From Mesorhizobium sp. B1-1-8 (GTDB lineage: Bacteria > Pseudomonadota > Alphaproteobacteria > Rhizobiales > Rhizobiaceae): a stretch of 64,000 nt of DNA. A program made the position numbers and the translations under genes. The notes under the pieces are model-generated. The model did no database searches. It was not told the origin of the DNA and was given only the letters and a program-made list of their open reading frames with translations. The stretch covers positions 1,178,001-1,242,000 of the forward strand of contig NZ_CP083956.1 in assembly GCF_006442795.2 (NCBI RefSeq). The letters run 5' to 3'. Of the stretch, positions 1 through 9,852 are shown piece by piece (the first letter of the stretch is position 1; each line of letters opens with the position of its first letter).

Positions 1-825
1 GTGCGCAAGATCGAGGCCGGCTACGGCGAACTGCCGGACCTCGCCAGGATCGACTTCGACCGTGACGTGGTCTTCACCTGGAACGGCACGACCTCGGGCG
101 TGCGCGTGCCGAACGGCGATTTCATCCCGGCGGATCGCAAGGGCCTGACCATCTGCGACGCCACCTCGGCGGCGTTCGCGCAGAGGCTCGATTTCCAAAA
201 GCTCGACGTCGTCACCTTCTCCTGGCAAAAGGTGCTGGGCGGCGAGGGCGCGCATGGCATGCTGATCCTGTCGCCCCGTGCCGTCGAGCGGCTGGAGATC
301 TACAAGCCTTCATGGCCGCTGCCGAAGATTTTTCGTCTTACGTCGGGCGGCAAGCTGATCGAGGGCATCTTCAAGGGCGAGACCATCAACACACCGTCGA
401 TGCTGTGCGTCGAGGACTATCTCGATGCGTTGCAATGGGCGAAGTCCATCGGCGGCCTTGACGCGCTGATCGCCCGCGCCGATGCCAACGCCGCCGTGCT
501 CGAACAGTTCGTGGACAGATCGGCGTGGCTTGGCCATCTCGCGGTCGATCCGGCAACGCGCTCGAACACCTCGGTCTGTTTCTCCTTCACCGATCCTGGC
601 GTGGCGGCGCTCGATGCCGACGGCCAGGCGGCCTTCGCCAAGGGCATCATCTCGATGCTGGACAAGGAAGGCGTCGCTTACGACATCGGCTCCTATCGCG
701 ATGCGCCGCCCGGCCTGCGCATCTGGTGCGGCGCGACGGTCGAGACGTCGGACCTCGAGGCGCTGCTGCCTTGGCTCGACTGGGCCTTTGCCAGCCAAAA
801 GGCGTCGCTCAAAGCGGCTGCCTGA
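1..825 (+). CDS. serC: Phosphoserine aminotransferase, 3' part (left edge cuts it)
   Basis: Converts 3-phosphohydroxypyruvate to phosphoserine with glutamate as amino donor, the second step of serine synthesis (also used in PLP synthesis); cytosolic, PLP-dependent. About 274 codons are visible, against roughly 380-390 for rhizobial SerC, so the N-terminal third lies outside; the GTG at position 1 is an internal codon as far as can be judged. The PLP-binding lysine sits in the motif [13 protein letters not shown] near visible residue 78. The C-terminal small domain is complete. serA follows 57 bp downstream in the same direction, the next gene of the same pathway. A perfect hairpin lies between the two. 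Identity rests on family motifs plus the serA neighbour. Confidence 0.95.
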   Translation: MRKIEAGYGELPDLARIDFDRDVVFTWNGTTSGVRVPNGDFIPADRKGLTICDATSAAFAQRLDFQKLDVVTFSWQKVLGGEGAHGMLILSPRAVERLEIYKPSWPLPKIFRLTSGGKLIEGIFKGETINTPSMLCVEDYLDALQWAKSIGGLDALIARADANAAVLEQFVDRSAWLGHLAVDPATRSNTSVCFSFTDPGVAALDADGQAAFAKGIISMLDKEGVAYDIGSYRDAPPGLRIWCGATVETSDLEALLPWLDWAFASQKASLKAAA

Positions 826-830
826 GATTC

Positions 831-852
831 ATGGCGGCCCTCTGGCCGCCAT
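831..852 (+). other. Perfect hairpin between serC and serA
   Basis: Nine-base arms ATGGCGGCC and GGCCGCCAT with a CTCT loop begin five bases after the serC stop and end about 18 bases before the serA ribosome-binding site. No T-run follows, so it is better read as an mRNA-stability or partial-attenuation structure than as a true terminator. Confidence 0.6.
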
Positions 853-882
853 TTCCCAACAATCCATCTCAAGGAGGCCGCC

Positions 883-2484
883 ATGGCGCCCCGCGTTCTC
901 GTTTCGGATAAACTTTCAACCACCGCCGTGCAGATCTTCAAGAACCACGGCATCGAGGTCGATTACCTGCCCGATCTCGGCAAGGACAAGGAAAAGCTCG
1001 CCGAAATCATCGACCAGTATGATGGCCTTGCCATCCGCTCGGCGACGAAAGTCACCGAGAAGCTGATCAACGCCGCCACCAGGCTCAAGGTCGTCGGCCG
1101 GGCCGGCATCGGCGTCGACAATGTCGACATACCGGCGGCAAGCCGCAAGGGCATCATCGTGATGAACACGCCCTTCGGCAATTCGATCACCACGGCCGAG
1201 CACGCCGTCGCCATGATCTTTGCGCTCGCCCGGCAGATCCCGGAAGCCAATGCCTCCACGCATGCCGGCAAGTGGGAAAAGAACCGCTTCATGGGTGTGG
1301 AGATCACCGGCAAGACGCTGGGCGTCGTCGGCTGCGGCAATATCGGCTCGATCGTCGCCACGCGCGGCGTCGGGCTGAAAATGCATGTGATCGCCTTCGA
1401 TCCGTTCCTGTCGGACAGCCGCGCCGAGGAGCTCGGCGTCGAGAAGGTCGAACTCGACGAGCTCTTCGCCCGAGCCGATTTCATCACCTTGCACACGCCG
1501 CTAACCGACAAGACGCGCAACATCATCGACCAGGCGGCGATCGCGAAAATGAAGGATGGCGTGCGCATCATCAATTGCGCGCGCGGCGGGCTGGTCGTCG
1601 AGGCCGACCTGGTCGCGGCGCTGAAGAGCGGCAAGGTGGCCGGCGCCGGCATCGACGTGTTCGAGGTCGAGCCGGCGGAGAACAACGCGCTGTTCGGCAT
1701 GGAAAATGTCGTGGCAACGCCGCATCTCGGCGCTTCGACCATGGAGGCACAGGAGAACGTCGCGCTGCAGGTCGCCGAGCAGATGAGCGACTATCTGATC
1801 AAGGGCGCGGTCTCCAACGCCATCAACATGCCGTCGATCACGGCGGAAGAAGCGCCGCGCCTGAAGCCTTTCGTCAAGCTCGCCGAGGTGCTCGGCGCCT
1901 TTGTCGGCCAGGTCACCGAGGATCCGATCAAGGAGGTGGAGATCCTGTTCGACGGCTCGACCGCGACCATGAACACGCGCGCGCTGATCAGCGCGGCGCT
2001 CGCCGGCCTGATCCGGCCGCAGGTCTCGGACGTCAACATGGTGTCGGCGCCGATCATGGTGAAGGAGCGCGGCATCATCGTCGCCGAGGTCAAGCGCGAC
2101 AAATCGGGCGTCTTCGACGGCTATATCAAGCTGACGGTCAAAACCGAGCACATGACGCGCTCGATCGCCGGCACTTGCTTCTCGGACCACAAGCCGCGCT
2201 TCATCCAGATCAAGGGCATCAATCTCGACGCCGAGGTCGGCCAGCACATGCTCTACACCACCAATGCCGATGCGCCCGGCATCATCGGCCTGCTCGGCAC
2301 CGTGTGCGGCGAGAACGGCGTCAACATCGCCAACTTCCAGCTCGGCCGCAACCGGCCGGGCGGCGATGCGATCGCGCTGCTCTATCTCGACGCCCCGTTC
2401 CCGGAAAAGGTGCTGGACCAGTTGCGGGCGCACAAGTCGATCGACTCGGCCAAGCCGCTGCACTTCGACGTCGGCGGCGTGTAA
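883..2484 (+). CDS. serA: D-3-phosphoglycerate dehydrogenase
   Basis: Oxidises 3-phosphoglycerate to 3-phosphohydroxypyruvate with NAD, the committed step of serine synthesis. At 533 residues it is the long (type 1) form. The Rossmann motif GVVGCGNIG is near residues 145-153, the catalytic arginine lies in INCARGG near 229-235, and the catalytic histidine lies in TPHLGAS near 279-285. An intervening domain follows, then a C-terminal ACT domain (NADAPGIIGLLGTVCGENGV) that probably senses serine. The start is fixed by an AAGGAGG at 871-877 six bases before ATG. It lies just after serC and ends at a clear Rho-independent terminator. Catalytic residues look intact. Confidence 0.97.
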   Translation: MAPRVLVSDKLSTTAVQIFKNHGIEVDYLPDLGKDKEKLAEIIDQYDGLAIRSATKVTEKLINAATRLKVVGRAGIGVDNVDIPAASRKGIIVMNTPFGNSITTAEHAVAMIFALARQIPEANASTHAGKWEKNRFMGVEITGKTLGVVGCGNIGSIVATRGVGLKMHVIAFDPFLSDSRAEELGVEKVELDELFARADFITLHTPLTDKTRNIIDQAAIAKMKDGVRIINCARGGLVVEADLVAALKSGKVAGAGIDVFEVEPAENNALFGMENVVATPHLGASTMEAQENVALQVAEQMSDYLIKGAVSNAINMPSITAEEAPRLKPFVKLAEVLGAFVGQVTEDPIKEVEILFDGSTATMNTRALISAALAGLIRPQVSDVNMVSAPIMVKERGIIVAEVKRDKSGVFDGYIKLTVKTEHMTRSIAGTCFSDHKPRFIQIKGINLDAEVGQHMLYTTNADAPGIIGLLGTVCGENGVNIANFQLGRNRPGGDAIALLYLDAPFPEKVLDQLRAHKSIDSAKPLHFDVGGV

Positions 2485-2506
2485 CCTGACAGATCATGCC
2501 GGGTTG

Positions 2507-2538
2507 AAAGGCGCAGGCGCGATCCTGCGCCTTTTTGT
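2507..2538 (+). terminator. Rho-independent terminator after serA
   Basis: An 11-bp stem (AAAGGCGCAGG at 2507-2517 pairing with CCTGCGCCTTT at 2524-2534) runs into a T-rich tract. It ends the serC-serA transcript. Confidence 0.9.
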
Positions 2539-2582
2539 TTATGATCCGATGCGATAGAATGCGTCTCACCGAGGAGCTTATG

Positions 2583-2795
2583 ATGAAGATTGTGGTTGAT
2601 GCATTCTGGGATGACGAAGCCAAAGTCTGGGTGGCGGCGTCACGCGAAAAGATCGGCCTGGCGACCGAGGCCGATACGATTGAGGCGCTTCAGCGCAGAT
2701 TAGCTATTATGGTCCCCGATCTGCTCGGTGATAATCATGAGGGGCCGTTCGAGATCGAGCTGATTGCCCGGAGTCACCAGACAGTAGCCGCTTAG
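2583..2795 (+). CDS. hicB: HicB-like antitoxin (DUF1902 family)
   Basis: A small protein of about 70 residues beginning MKIVVDAFWDDEAKVWVAAS, the partial RNase-H-like fold of DUF1902/HicB antitoxins, which neutralise a HicA mRNA-cleaving toxin and often repress their own operon. Two adjacent ATGs (2580 and 2583) follow a GAGGAG at 2571-2576; the second fits family length best. There is no obvious extra DNA-binding domain at the C terminus, so operator binding is uncertain. A hicA-like reading frame follows 102 bp downstream, a wide gap for this pair. The surrounding DNA (about 2780-3060) is clearly more AT-rich than its neighbours, suggesting acquisition by transfer. Confidence 0.7.
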   Translation: MKIVVDAFWDDEAKVWVAASREKIGLATEADTIEALQRRLAIMVPDLLGDNHEGPFEIELIARSHQTVAA

Positions 2796-2897
2796 CTGTT
2801 AACCTTTCTTAGCTGCCTGTTAATATCCTTCTAATTATTTTTCATTGGTTTCTGCTTTAAATCGAGCCGAATCAGTTTCCTGCGCCGAGCCGTCGCA

Positions 2898-3087
2898 ATG
2901 AATAATTTTGCTCCATTAACAAAGAAACTTCTGTCGCAGGCGGGCTGGCAATTTCTTCGGTCAGGCAAAGGCGACCATGAAATATGGCATGATCCCAATT
3001 CGGGAAATAAGGTCACCGATCACGATCAAATCTCGCCACACGGCAAATGGGATTTTGAAACAAGCCGGGCTGCCGAAGGCGTTTTGA
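2898..3087 (+). pseudogene. hicA: HicA-type toxin gene, frameshifted
   Basis: The start encodes MNNFAPLTKKLLSQAGWQFL followed by RSGKGDHEIWHDP, the dsRBD-like core of HicA toxins with the catalytic histidine in GDHEIW. The expected C-terminal block, IKSRHTANGILKQAGLPKAF then TGA at 3085-3087, is present but in a different reading frame from about position 3020 on. One indel in the stretch 3000-3030 explains this. In the first frame translation instead runs on to 3248 with unrelated, arginine-rich sequence, overlapping the opposite-strand transporter. The gene is therefore probably an inactive toxin beside a surviving antitoxin, unless the indel is a sequencing error. Family recognition of both halves is strong. 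Confidence 0.75.
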
Positions 3088-3108
3088 TCGTCCTTCCCGT
3101 TCGTCCGC

Positions 3109-3996
3109 TTAGGAATGCTTGCGTCCGCTGTATTCGGCGAGCGCGATGCCGCCGAGCACGAGCACAAGCGCAAGGCCCTGATAGAGCTGAAACTGCTCGC
3201 CGACGATCAGCACTGAAAGCAGCGTGCCGAAGATCGGCACCAGGTTGATGAACAGGCCGGCCCGGTTGGCGCCGATCAGTTCGTTGCCCCTGATGTAGAA
3301 CACCTGCGAGATGACCGAGGCGCCGAGCGCGGTGTAGAGCGCGACCGCCCATCCGCGCCCGTCAGGCGCGATCACCCGGCCGGCCACGACCTCCCAGACG
3401 AAGAACGGCACCGAGGCCAGAAGCGCGGCCAGCGACAGGGCCAGCATCAGGCTCTGCCAGCGGATCGCCGGCCGCAAGCGCAGTCCTACCGAATAAAGGC
3501 TGTAGCAAAGTACGGCGACCAACATGATCGCGTCGCCGAAGTTCAACTGAAGCTTCAGCAACTGGCCGAGCTCGCCATGGCTCGCGGTGACGGCGACGCC
3601 GACGATGGTCAGCGCGACGCCGACGATCTGCGGGGGCCGCACACGGAGCCGGAACAGCACGAAATTGGCAAGAATGATGACGACCGGTATGGCCGCCTGC
3701 TCGATCGAGACGTTGATGGCGGTGGTATAGTTCAACGCGGTGTAGAAGATGACGTTGAAGATCGTGAAGCCGCAGGCGCCGAGGCCGGCGAGCAGCAGCC
3801 AATGCCTGCGCACCTTCGGCCAGTCCTGGCGAAGCGGCCGCCAGCCGATCGGAAGCAGGATCAGGACCGCCATGACCCAGCGCAGGAAGACCAGCGTCAT
3901 CGGCGAGACGTGGCCGACGGCAAGCTTGCCGGCCACGGAATTGCCGCCCCATATAAGCATGGTGGACAGAAGGAACAGGTAGGCGGCTCGGTGCAT
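3109..3996 (-). CDS. DMT-family transporter (two EamA domains)
   Basis: A 295-residue integral inner-membrane protein with about ten hydrophobic segments arranged as two EamA repeats. The N terminus reads MHRAAYLFLLSTMLIWGGNS, typical of RhaT/YdcZ-like drug/metabolite exporters, and the C terminus carries the second repeat (GANRAGLFINLVPIFGTLLSV). It probably exports or imports a small metabolite, but the substrate cannot be told. It stands alone on the minus strand, divergent from purA with 204 bp between them, and ends next to the broken hicA. The family call is firm; the function is generic. Confidence 0.85.
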   Translation of the reverse strand: MHRAAYLFLLSTMLIWGGNSVAGKLAVGHVSPMTLVFLRWVMAVLILLPIGWRPLRQDWPKVRRHWLLLAGLGACGFTIFNVIFYTALNYTTAINVSIEQAAIPVVIILANFVLFRLRVRPPQIVGVALTIVGVAVTASHGELGQLLKLQLNFGDAIMLVAVLCYSLYSVGLRLRPAIRWQSLMLALSLAALLASVPFFVWEVVAGRVIAPDGRGWAVALYTALGASVISQVFYIRGNELIGANRAGLFINLVPIFGTLLSVLIVGEQFQLYQGLALVLVLGGIALAEYSGRKHS

Positions 3997-4200
3997 CGGA
4001 AATCCGGCCTTGTGAAGGCGCGTTCGAGGATCGAAGCCGGCCTAGTGCGGTGGGTGCGCCAAGTAAATGATGCGCGAGCCGGAATTTGTTGTGCCTCAGC
4101 TCGATTTTGGCGGCAAAGAAAGGTCGCGCCGGCCTGATCTTGACGCTATAGAGGCCTGTCGTTTTCAAGCCGCCAAAGCGGCATCTCAAGGGAAAAGAAC

Positions 4201-5499
<1,299 letters not shown>

Positions 5500-5572
5500 T
5501 TTCACAGCCCTTCCGGGACGTGTAGCTGATTTGCTGAAGCCCGCCCGGAACACAATGCAGGTCGACTGACGC

Positions 5573-7396
5573 ATGGCAGATTTCGTTGGTGTTCTAAAAA
5601 GGCAGCTTGAGAAGCACGGCGAGCCCTCGTCCGAGCTGCGCAAGCGGTTTTACGAGAATGCGCGTACGGCACTGGCGAAGAAACTCGCTAATTATTCTCC
5701 GCCTTTGTCCGCCGATGTCGTCAGCAAACAGAAGCGCTCGCTCGAAGATGCCATTTCGAGCGTCGAACGGGAGTATGCCAAACCCGCTCCGGCTAAACCG
5801 GCACCGGCGGAGGATCCGCTGGCGGAGCTGGAGCATATTTTCTCCTCCATCGACCGCAACAAGAACCAGCCGAGCCATGCCCGGCAGCCGCAGGCAAAGC
5901 CCGAGCCCGCCAGGTCCGAACCGGCCAGGTCGGAATCCTTCAAGCCGGTGCCGACCCCTGCCGAGACGGAACCGAGCCGGCAAGGCGCAACGAAATCGGA
6001 GCCGAGCTGGCAAAGCGTGGCGAAGACGGAACCGGGCTGGCAGAAAGCACCGCCGCCGCCGATGCCCTCGCCGCGCGAGGACGATGTCGGTCTTGCGGAA
6101 ATGAATGCGGCTGATGCCGATGACGATAGCGACGTTTTCGCCAGCGACGAACAGCCGGCGGCCGACACCTTTCAGCGGCTGCGCCAGCCGGCGCGCAAAC
6201 GCGGCTATGGCGGTTTGATCGCGGCCGTTATTGCGCTGCTGGTGATCGCCGGCGGCGGTTACGGCATCTGGCTGAACAAGGATGCCTTCGGCTCCCTGCT
6301 GGGCTCGAAGGGCGGCGGCAGCAGCAAGACGGTCTCGACCGAGCCGCTGGTCAAGCCCGCTCCGGCTAAACCGGCCGCCGAGACGGCAGCCGCTCCGCCC
6401 GCAGCCGGCACCAGCGAGCCGGCCGAAACAACCAAGTTCACCCAGCGCCTGACGCCTGAGGGCAAGGAGACCGATCCTGGTCCGGCCGCCGGGCAAAGCA
6501 CGATCGGCGAAGGCGAATCGGTCGCGGCACTGACCACGCCGCCGCCGGTCACGCCTGCTCCGGCGACCCCGCCTGCCGCTGCTGGCGGCAGCGCACCGGC
6601 TCCGGCCACTCCGGCGCCCGGGACGACCCCGCCTCCCGCTGCAGCCACGCCTCCGGCAGCGGCTGCCAATCCGGCTGCGCCCGCTGCCCGAGCGACGCCT
6701 CCTGCGGCTGCGACGGCACCTTCCGCGCCAGCCACAACGCCGCCTGCGGCGGGCACGCCAGCCGCGCCGGCTACGACGCCACCCGCTGCGGCCACGACGA
6801 AGCCGGCCGCGCCGGCGCCCGCGGCTGCCCAAGCCAGCGTGCCGGTCGGCCAGAAGGCGATCTTCTATGAGGAGAAAACCAGCACCCAGCAAGGCACGGC
6901 CGAGCCCGGCAGCATCGTTTGGTCGCTGGTGCAGGAATCGCCCGGCGGCGACCTGCCACCGGAGCCGGCAATCCGGGCCGAGGCGACCATTCCCGGCAAG
7001 GACATCCAGCTGCGCATGACGATCCGGCGCAACACCGACCAGACGTTGCCGGCCAGCCATATCGTCGAGATGATCTTCCTGACGCCGGAAGGCTTTGACG
7101 GCGGCGGCGTCGACAACATTTTGCGCATCGCCATGAAGAGCTCCGAGCAGGATGCCGGCAGCCCGCTGATCGGCATTCCGGCCAAGATCGCCGACGGCTT
7201 CTTCCTGGTCGCGCTCAACGACACCAAGGCCGACGAGGACGCCAACCTGACATTGCTCAGGGGCCAGGACTGGATCGACGTGCCGGTCGTCTACAAGACC
7301 GGACGCCGCGCGTTGCTGACCATGGAAAAGGGCATTCCCGGCGAGAAGGTGTTCGACGAAGCGCTGAAGGCCTGGGCAGCGAAGACGTCGGGGTGA
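5573..7396 (+). CDS. Pro/Ala-rich single-pass membrane protein, unknown function
   Basis: A 607-residue protein with four zones. Residues 1-75 form a charged helical domain (MADFVGVLKRQLEKHGEPSS). Residues 75-205 form a proline/glutamate/alanine linker with repeated KPEP, KSEP and KTEP units. One transmembrane helix lies near 213-233 (GGLIAAVIALLVIAGGGYGI). About 185 residues of Pro/Ala/Thr-rich, probably periplasmic linker follow, and then a folded C-terminal domain from about residue 420 (VPVGQKAIFYEEKTST onward, ending AWAAKTSG). The topology, cytoplasmic domain to membrane to long linker to periplasmic domain, resembles envelope-spanning or TonB-like scaffold proteins, but I recognise no catalytic motif. 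It appears monocistronic between purA and the convergent ccdB. A conserved rhizobial hypothetical protein is my best description. Confidence 0.75.
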   Translation: MADFVGVLKRQLEKHGEPSSELRKRFYENARTALAKKLANYSPPLSADVVSKQKRSLEDAISSVEREYAKPAPAKPAPAEDPLAELEHIFSSIDRNKNQPSHARQPQAKPEPARSEPARSESFKPVPTPAETEPSRQGATKSEPSWQSVAKTEPGWQKAPPPPMPSPREDDVGLAEMNAADADDDSDVFASDEQPAADTFQRLRQPARKRGYGGLIAAVIALLVIAGGGYGIWLNKDAFGSLLGSKGGGSSKTVSTEPLVKPAPAKPAAETAAAPPAAGTSEPAETTKFTQRLTPEGKETDPGPAAGQSTIGEGESVAALTTPPPVTPAPATPPAAAGGSAPAPATPAPGTTPPPAAATPPAAAANPAAPAARATPPAAATAPSAPATTPPAAGTPAAPATTPPAAATTKPAAPAPAAAQASVPVGQKAIFYEEKTSTQQGTAEPGSIVWSLVQESPGGDLPPEPAIRAEATIPGKDIQLRMTIRRNTDQTLPASHIVEMIFLTPEGFDGGGVDNILRIAMKSSEQDAGSPLIGIPAKIADGFFLVALNDTKADEDANLTLLRGQDWIDVPVVYKTGRRALLTMEKGIPGEKVFDEALKAWAAKTSG

Positions 7397-7428
7397 ACAC
7401 GGGAGCCTCGATTTCGAGGCTTTCGCCC

Positions 7429-7731
7429 TCAAAAGCCCTGGAACAGCATATCGAGAGCCGCGACGATCTCATCCTGATGCCGCATCAGATTCAATCGGCT
7501 CTCGCCCAGTTCCACTGTCGAGACCGTGGCGATCAGATGGGTGGCCATGACCAGCTTGCGCCCATTGATTTCAAAGATGGGGTGGAGCTTGCGCATGGAG
7601 GGCGGCGCTGCGGTAAGTGGCAGGAGCGGGACGACCACCCGTGTCGTGAAATGGTCCAGCAGGTCGGATTGAACGTCGAGAAGGTAGCCGCCTTCGACGC
7701 CGCTGGCGACAAACACGTCATAACGCGCCAT
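7429..7731 (-). CDS. ccdB: CcdB-family toxin
   Basis: A 100-residue protein beginning MARYDVFVASGVEGGYLLDV, with the CcdB core (YLLDVQSDLLDHFTTRVVVP, then HPIFEINGRKLVMATHLIA) and ending in the family's hydrophobic-acidic tail. The family poisons DNA gyrase. The ATG overlaps the ccdA stop by one base (TGATG), so translation is coupled. Tail residues around IVAALDMLFQGF keep the general pattern of the gyrase-binding C terminus, although exact key residues cannot be confirmed here. It lies 33 bp from the end of the convergent membrane-protein gene. It seems intact, unlike the hicA in the same window. Confidence 0.88.
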   Translation of the reverse strand: MARYDVFVASGVEGGYLLDVQSDLLDHFTTRVVVPLLPLTAAPPSMRKLHPIFEINGRKLVMATHLIATVSTVELGESRLNLMRHQDEIVAALDMLFQGF

Positions 7732-7973
7732 CAGAACTGCCGATGTTCTTTGAGCGGGATGCCATGCTTTTCGATATAGTCGTTCCAGGCATCCATCGTG
7801 GTGCGGTTCTCGAGCTTCCACAGCCGCGTTTTTTCCGCGGCAACCGCTTCCGCTATCCCGGCTTCGGCGGCGCGTGAGACGTTGACATTGAGCCCTTTGG
7901 CTTCGGCCATGAGCTTGGAGTCGATCGACAGATTTGCCGGCTGGCGAACGGCGTTCGCGGCTATCTTCCGCAT
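7731..7973 (-). CDS. ccdA: CcdA-family antitoxin
   Basis: Eighty residues: an N-terminal ribbon-helix-helix segment (ANLSIDSKLMAEAKGLNVNV) that binds DNA, and a C-terminal toxin-binding tail (ENRTTMDAWNDYIEKHGIPL then KEHRQF) close to the family consensus. I chose the ATG at 7973 because GAGGAGG lies five bases upstream; a start at 7994 would sit inside the operator. Stop and ccdB start overlap. The pair should repress itself through the palindromic repeats just upstream. Confidence 0.88.
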   Translation of the reverse strand: MRKIAANAVRQPANLSIDSKLMAEAKGLNVNVSRAAEAGIAEAVAAEKTRLWKLENRTTMDAWNDYIEKHGIPLKEHRQF

Positions 7974-7986
7974 GACAACCTCCTCG

Positions 7987-8007
7987 ATGCGCATACTATA
8001 TGCGCAT
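7987..8007 (-). promoter_or_regulatory. ccdAB operator/promoter: twin ATGCGCAT palindromes
   Basis: Two copies of the self-palindromic octamer ATGCGCAT (7987-7994 and 8000-8007) flank a five-base spacer that, on the minus strand, reads as part of TATAGT, a plausible -10 box. Ribbon-helix-helix antitoxins bind such paired palindromes. The site lies 14 bases upstream of the chosen ccdA start. Confidence 0.6.
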
Positions 8008-8033
8008 GCCTCCGGCCATGCAACGGGCGGCCC

Positions 8034-9851
8034 TCAGCCCTCCATCTCCTCCCGCAGCATCTCCAGTTCCAGCCACTCTTCTTCCAGCGCCGCAAGTGTG
8101 GTGCGTTCTTTGTCGAGCGCGGCGATGGTCTTCTGGAACGAGACCGGGTCGCGTTCATAGAAAGAGGGATCGGCGATGTTGTTCTCCAGCCTGGAGATCG
8201 AGGCCGTCACCGCCTCGATCTTCCTGGGCAGAGAGTCCAGCGCGAATTTCTGCTTGAACGACAGTTTCTTCGCCGGACCTTTCGGGGCCGCTTGCTCCGC
8301 CTTGGCCGCCGTCGTCTCGCCGGCGTCCGGCTTCGGTCTTGCCTTGCGATCCTCCAGCTTCGAGCCGCCGCGCTGCGCCAGCATGTCGGAATAGCCGCCG
8401 GCATATTCGATCCAGCGGCCGCCGCCGTCGGGCGCAATCACGCTGGTGACGGTGCGGTCGAGGAAATCGCGGTCGTGGCTGACCAGAATGACCGTTCCGG
8501 CAAAGCCGGCGACAAGCTCCTGTAGCAGCTCCAGCGTCTCCATGTCGAGATCGTTGGTCGGCTCATCGAGCACAAGCAGGTTCGCCGGCCTGGCCAGCAC
8601 ACGCGCCAGCAGCAGCCGCGCCCGTTCGCCGCCGGAAAGCTCGCGCACTGGCGTGCGTGCCTGTTCCGGCTTGAACAGGAAATCCTTCATGTAGGAGACG
8701 ACATGGCGCTGCTCGCCATTGACGACGAGGTTCTCGCCGCGCCCGTCGGTGAGGTAGTGCGCCAGCGTCTCCTGCGGGTCGACCGCCTCGCGCTTCTGGT
8801 CGAGGGTCGCAATTTCCAGATTGACGCCGAGCCGTACCGAGCCGGCATCCGGCGCCAACTCGCCGGTCAGCATCTTCAACAACGTCGTCTTGCCGGCGCC
8901 GTTCGGGCCGACCAGGCCGACGCGGTCGCCGCGCTGAATGCGGGTTGAAAATCCCTTGACCACGGTGAGGTCGCCAAAACTCTTGTCGATGTTTTTCGCC
9001 TCGATCACCAACTTGCCGGATTCGGCGGCGTCGCTGGCCACCATGGTGGCAGTACCCTCGGCGCCGCGATGGCTGCGGTGGCGCTGGCGCATGGCCTGCA
9101 ACTCGCCGAGGCGACGCATGTTGCGCTTGCGCCGCGCCGTCACGCCGTAGCGCAGCCAATGCTCCTCGCGCACGATCTGGCGGCCGAGCTTGTGCTGCTC
9201 GCGCTCTTCGTCCTCGAGCACCTGGTCGCGCCATTCCTCGAAATGCGCAAAACCCTTGTCCAGCCGCCGCGTCCGGCCACGGTCGAGCCATACGGTGGCG
9301 CGCGAGACGCGCTCGAGAAAACGGCGGTCGTGCGAGATCAGGATCACCGCCGAGGAGGTGCGGGCAAGTTCCTCTTCCAGCCATTCGATGACCGACAAAT
9401 CGAGATGGTTAGTCGGCTCATCGAGCAGCAGAATGTCGGGCTCGGGCGCCATGACGCGGGCAAGGGCGGCGCGGCGCGCCTCGCCGCCGGAAAGGTCGTC
9501 GGGCCGCTCTTCGCCGGAAAGGCCGAGATGCTCCATCAGATAGGTGGCGCGATGCGGGTCGTCTGCCGGACCCAGACCGGCCTCGACATAGGCGCGCACG
9601 GTCGCAAAGCCATCCATGTCGGGCATCTGCGGCAGGTAGCGGACGGTCGCCGAAGGCTGGCGGAAGACCTCGCCGTCCTGCGGCTCGATCAGCCCGGCGG
9701 CGATCTTGAGCAGCGTTGACTTGCCCGAACCGTTGCGGCCGACCAGCGCGATCTTCTCACCGGCCGAAGCGCTGAGTTCGGCGCCGTCGAGCAGCGGCGT
9801 GCCGCCGAAAGTCAGCTTTATCCCGTCGAGATTGAGAAGAGGCGGGGCCAT
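8034..9851 (-). CDS. ABC-F family ATPase (Uup-like)
   Basis: A soluble protein of 605 residues with two nucleotide-binding domains and no membrane segments. The first Walker A is GRNGSGKST (about 38-46), with signature LSGGEARR and LLLDEPTNHLDLS; the linker between domains is long and basic (RRKRNMRRLGELQAMRQRHRS). The second Walker A is GPNGAGKT (about 315), with signature LSGGERARLLLARV and VLDEPTNDLDM. The C terminus ends in a coiled-coil extension (from about 540) typical of Uup. ABC-F proteins act on ribosomes or DNA-associated processes rather than transport. Its ATG lies one base after the thiN stop, so translation is probably coupled to thiN. Confidence 0.92.
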   Translation of the reverse strand: MAPPLLNLDGIKLTFGGTPLLDGAELSASAGEKIALVGRNGSGKSTLLKIAAGLIEPQDGEVFRQPSATVRYLPQMPDMDGFATVRAYVEAGLGPADDPHRATYLMEHLGLSGEERPDDLSGGEARRAALARVMAPEPDILLLDEPTNHLDLSVIEWLEEELARTSSAVILISHDRRFLERVSRATVWLDRGRTRRLDKGFAHFEEWRDQVLEDEEREQHKLGRQIVREEHWLRYGVTARRKRNMRRLGELQAMRQRHRSHRGAEGTATMVASDAAESGKLVIEAKNIDKSFGDLTVVKGFSTRIQRGDRVGLVGPNGAGKTTLLKMLTGELAPDAGSVRLGVNLEIATLDQKREAVDPQETLAHYLTDGRGENLVVNGEQRHVVSYMKDFLFKPEQARTPVRELSGGERARLLLARVLARPANLLVLDEPTNDLDMETLELLQELVAGFAGTVILVSHDRDFLDRTVTSVIAPDGGGRWIEYAGGYSDMLAQRGGSKLEDRKARPKPDAGETTAAKAEQAAPKGPAKKLSFKQKFALDSLPRKIEAVTASISRLENNIADPSFYERDPVSFQKTIAALDKERTTLAALEEEWLELEMLREEMEG

Positions 9852-9852
9852 G

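Noticed and set aside
1272..2489. A 405-codon plus-strand frame inside serA
   Set aside because: It is an alternate frame of serA, Arg/Gly-rich with no homology.
2898..3248. A 116-residue protein reading through the hicA frame
   Set aside because: Only the first 40 residues look like HicA; the rest is out of frame and overlaps the transporter gene on the other strand.
5594..7432. A 612-codon minus-strand frame opposite the Pro/Ala-rich gene
   Set aside because: It is Arg-rich, a direct shadow of repetitive Pro/Ala codons; no ribosome-binding site or motif.
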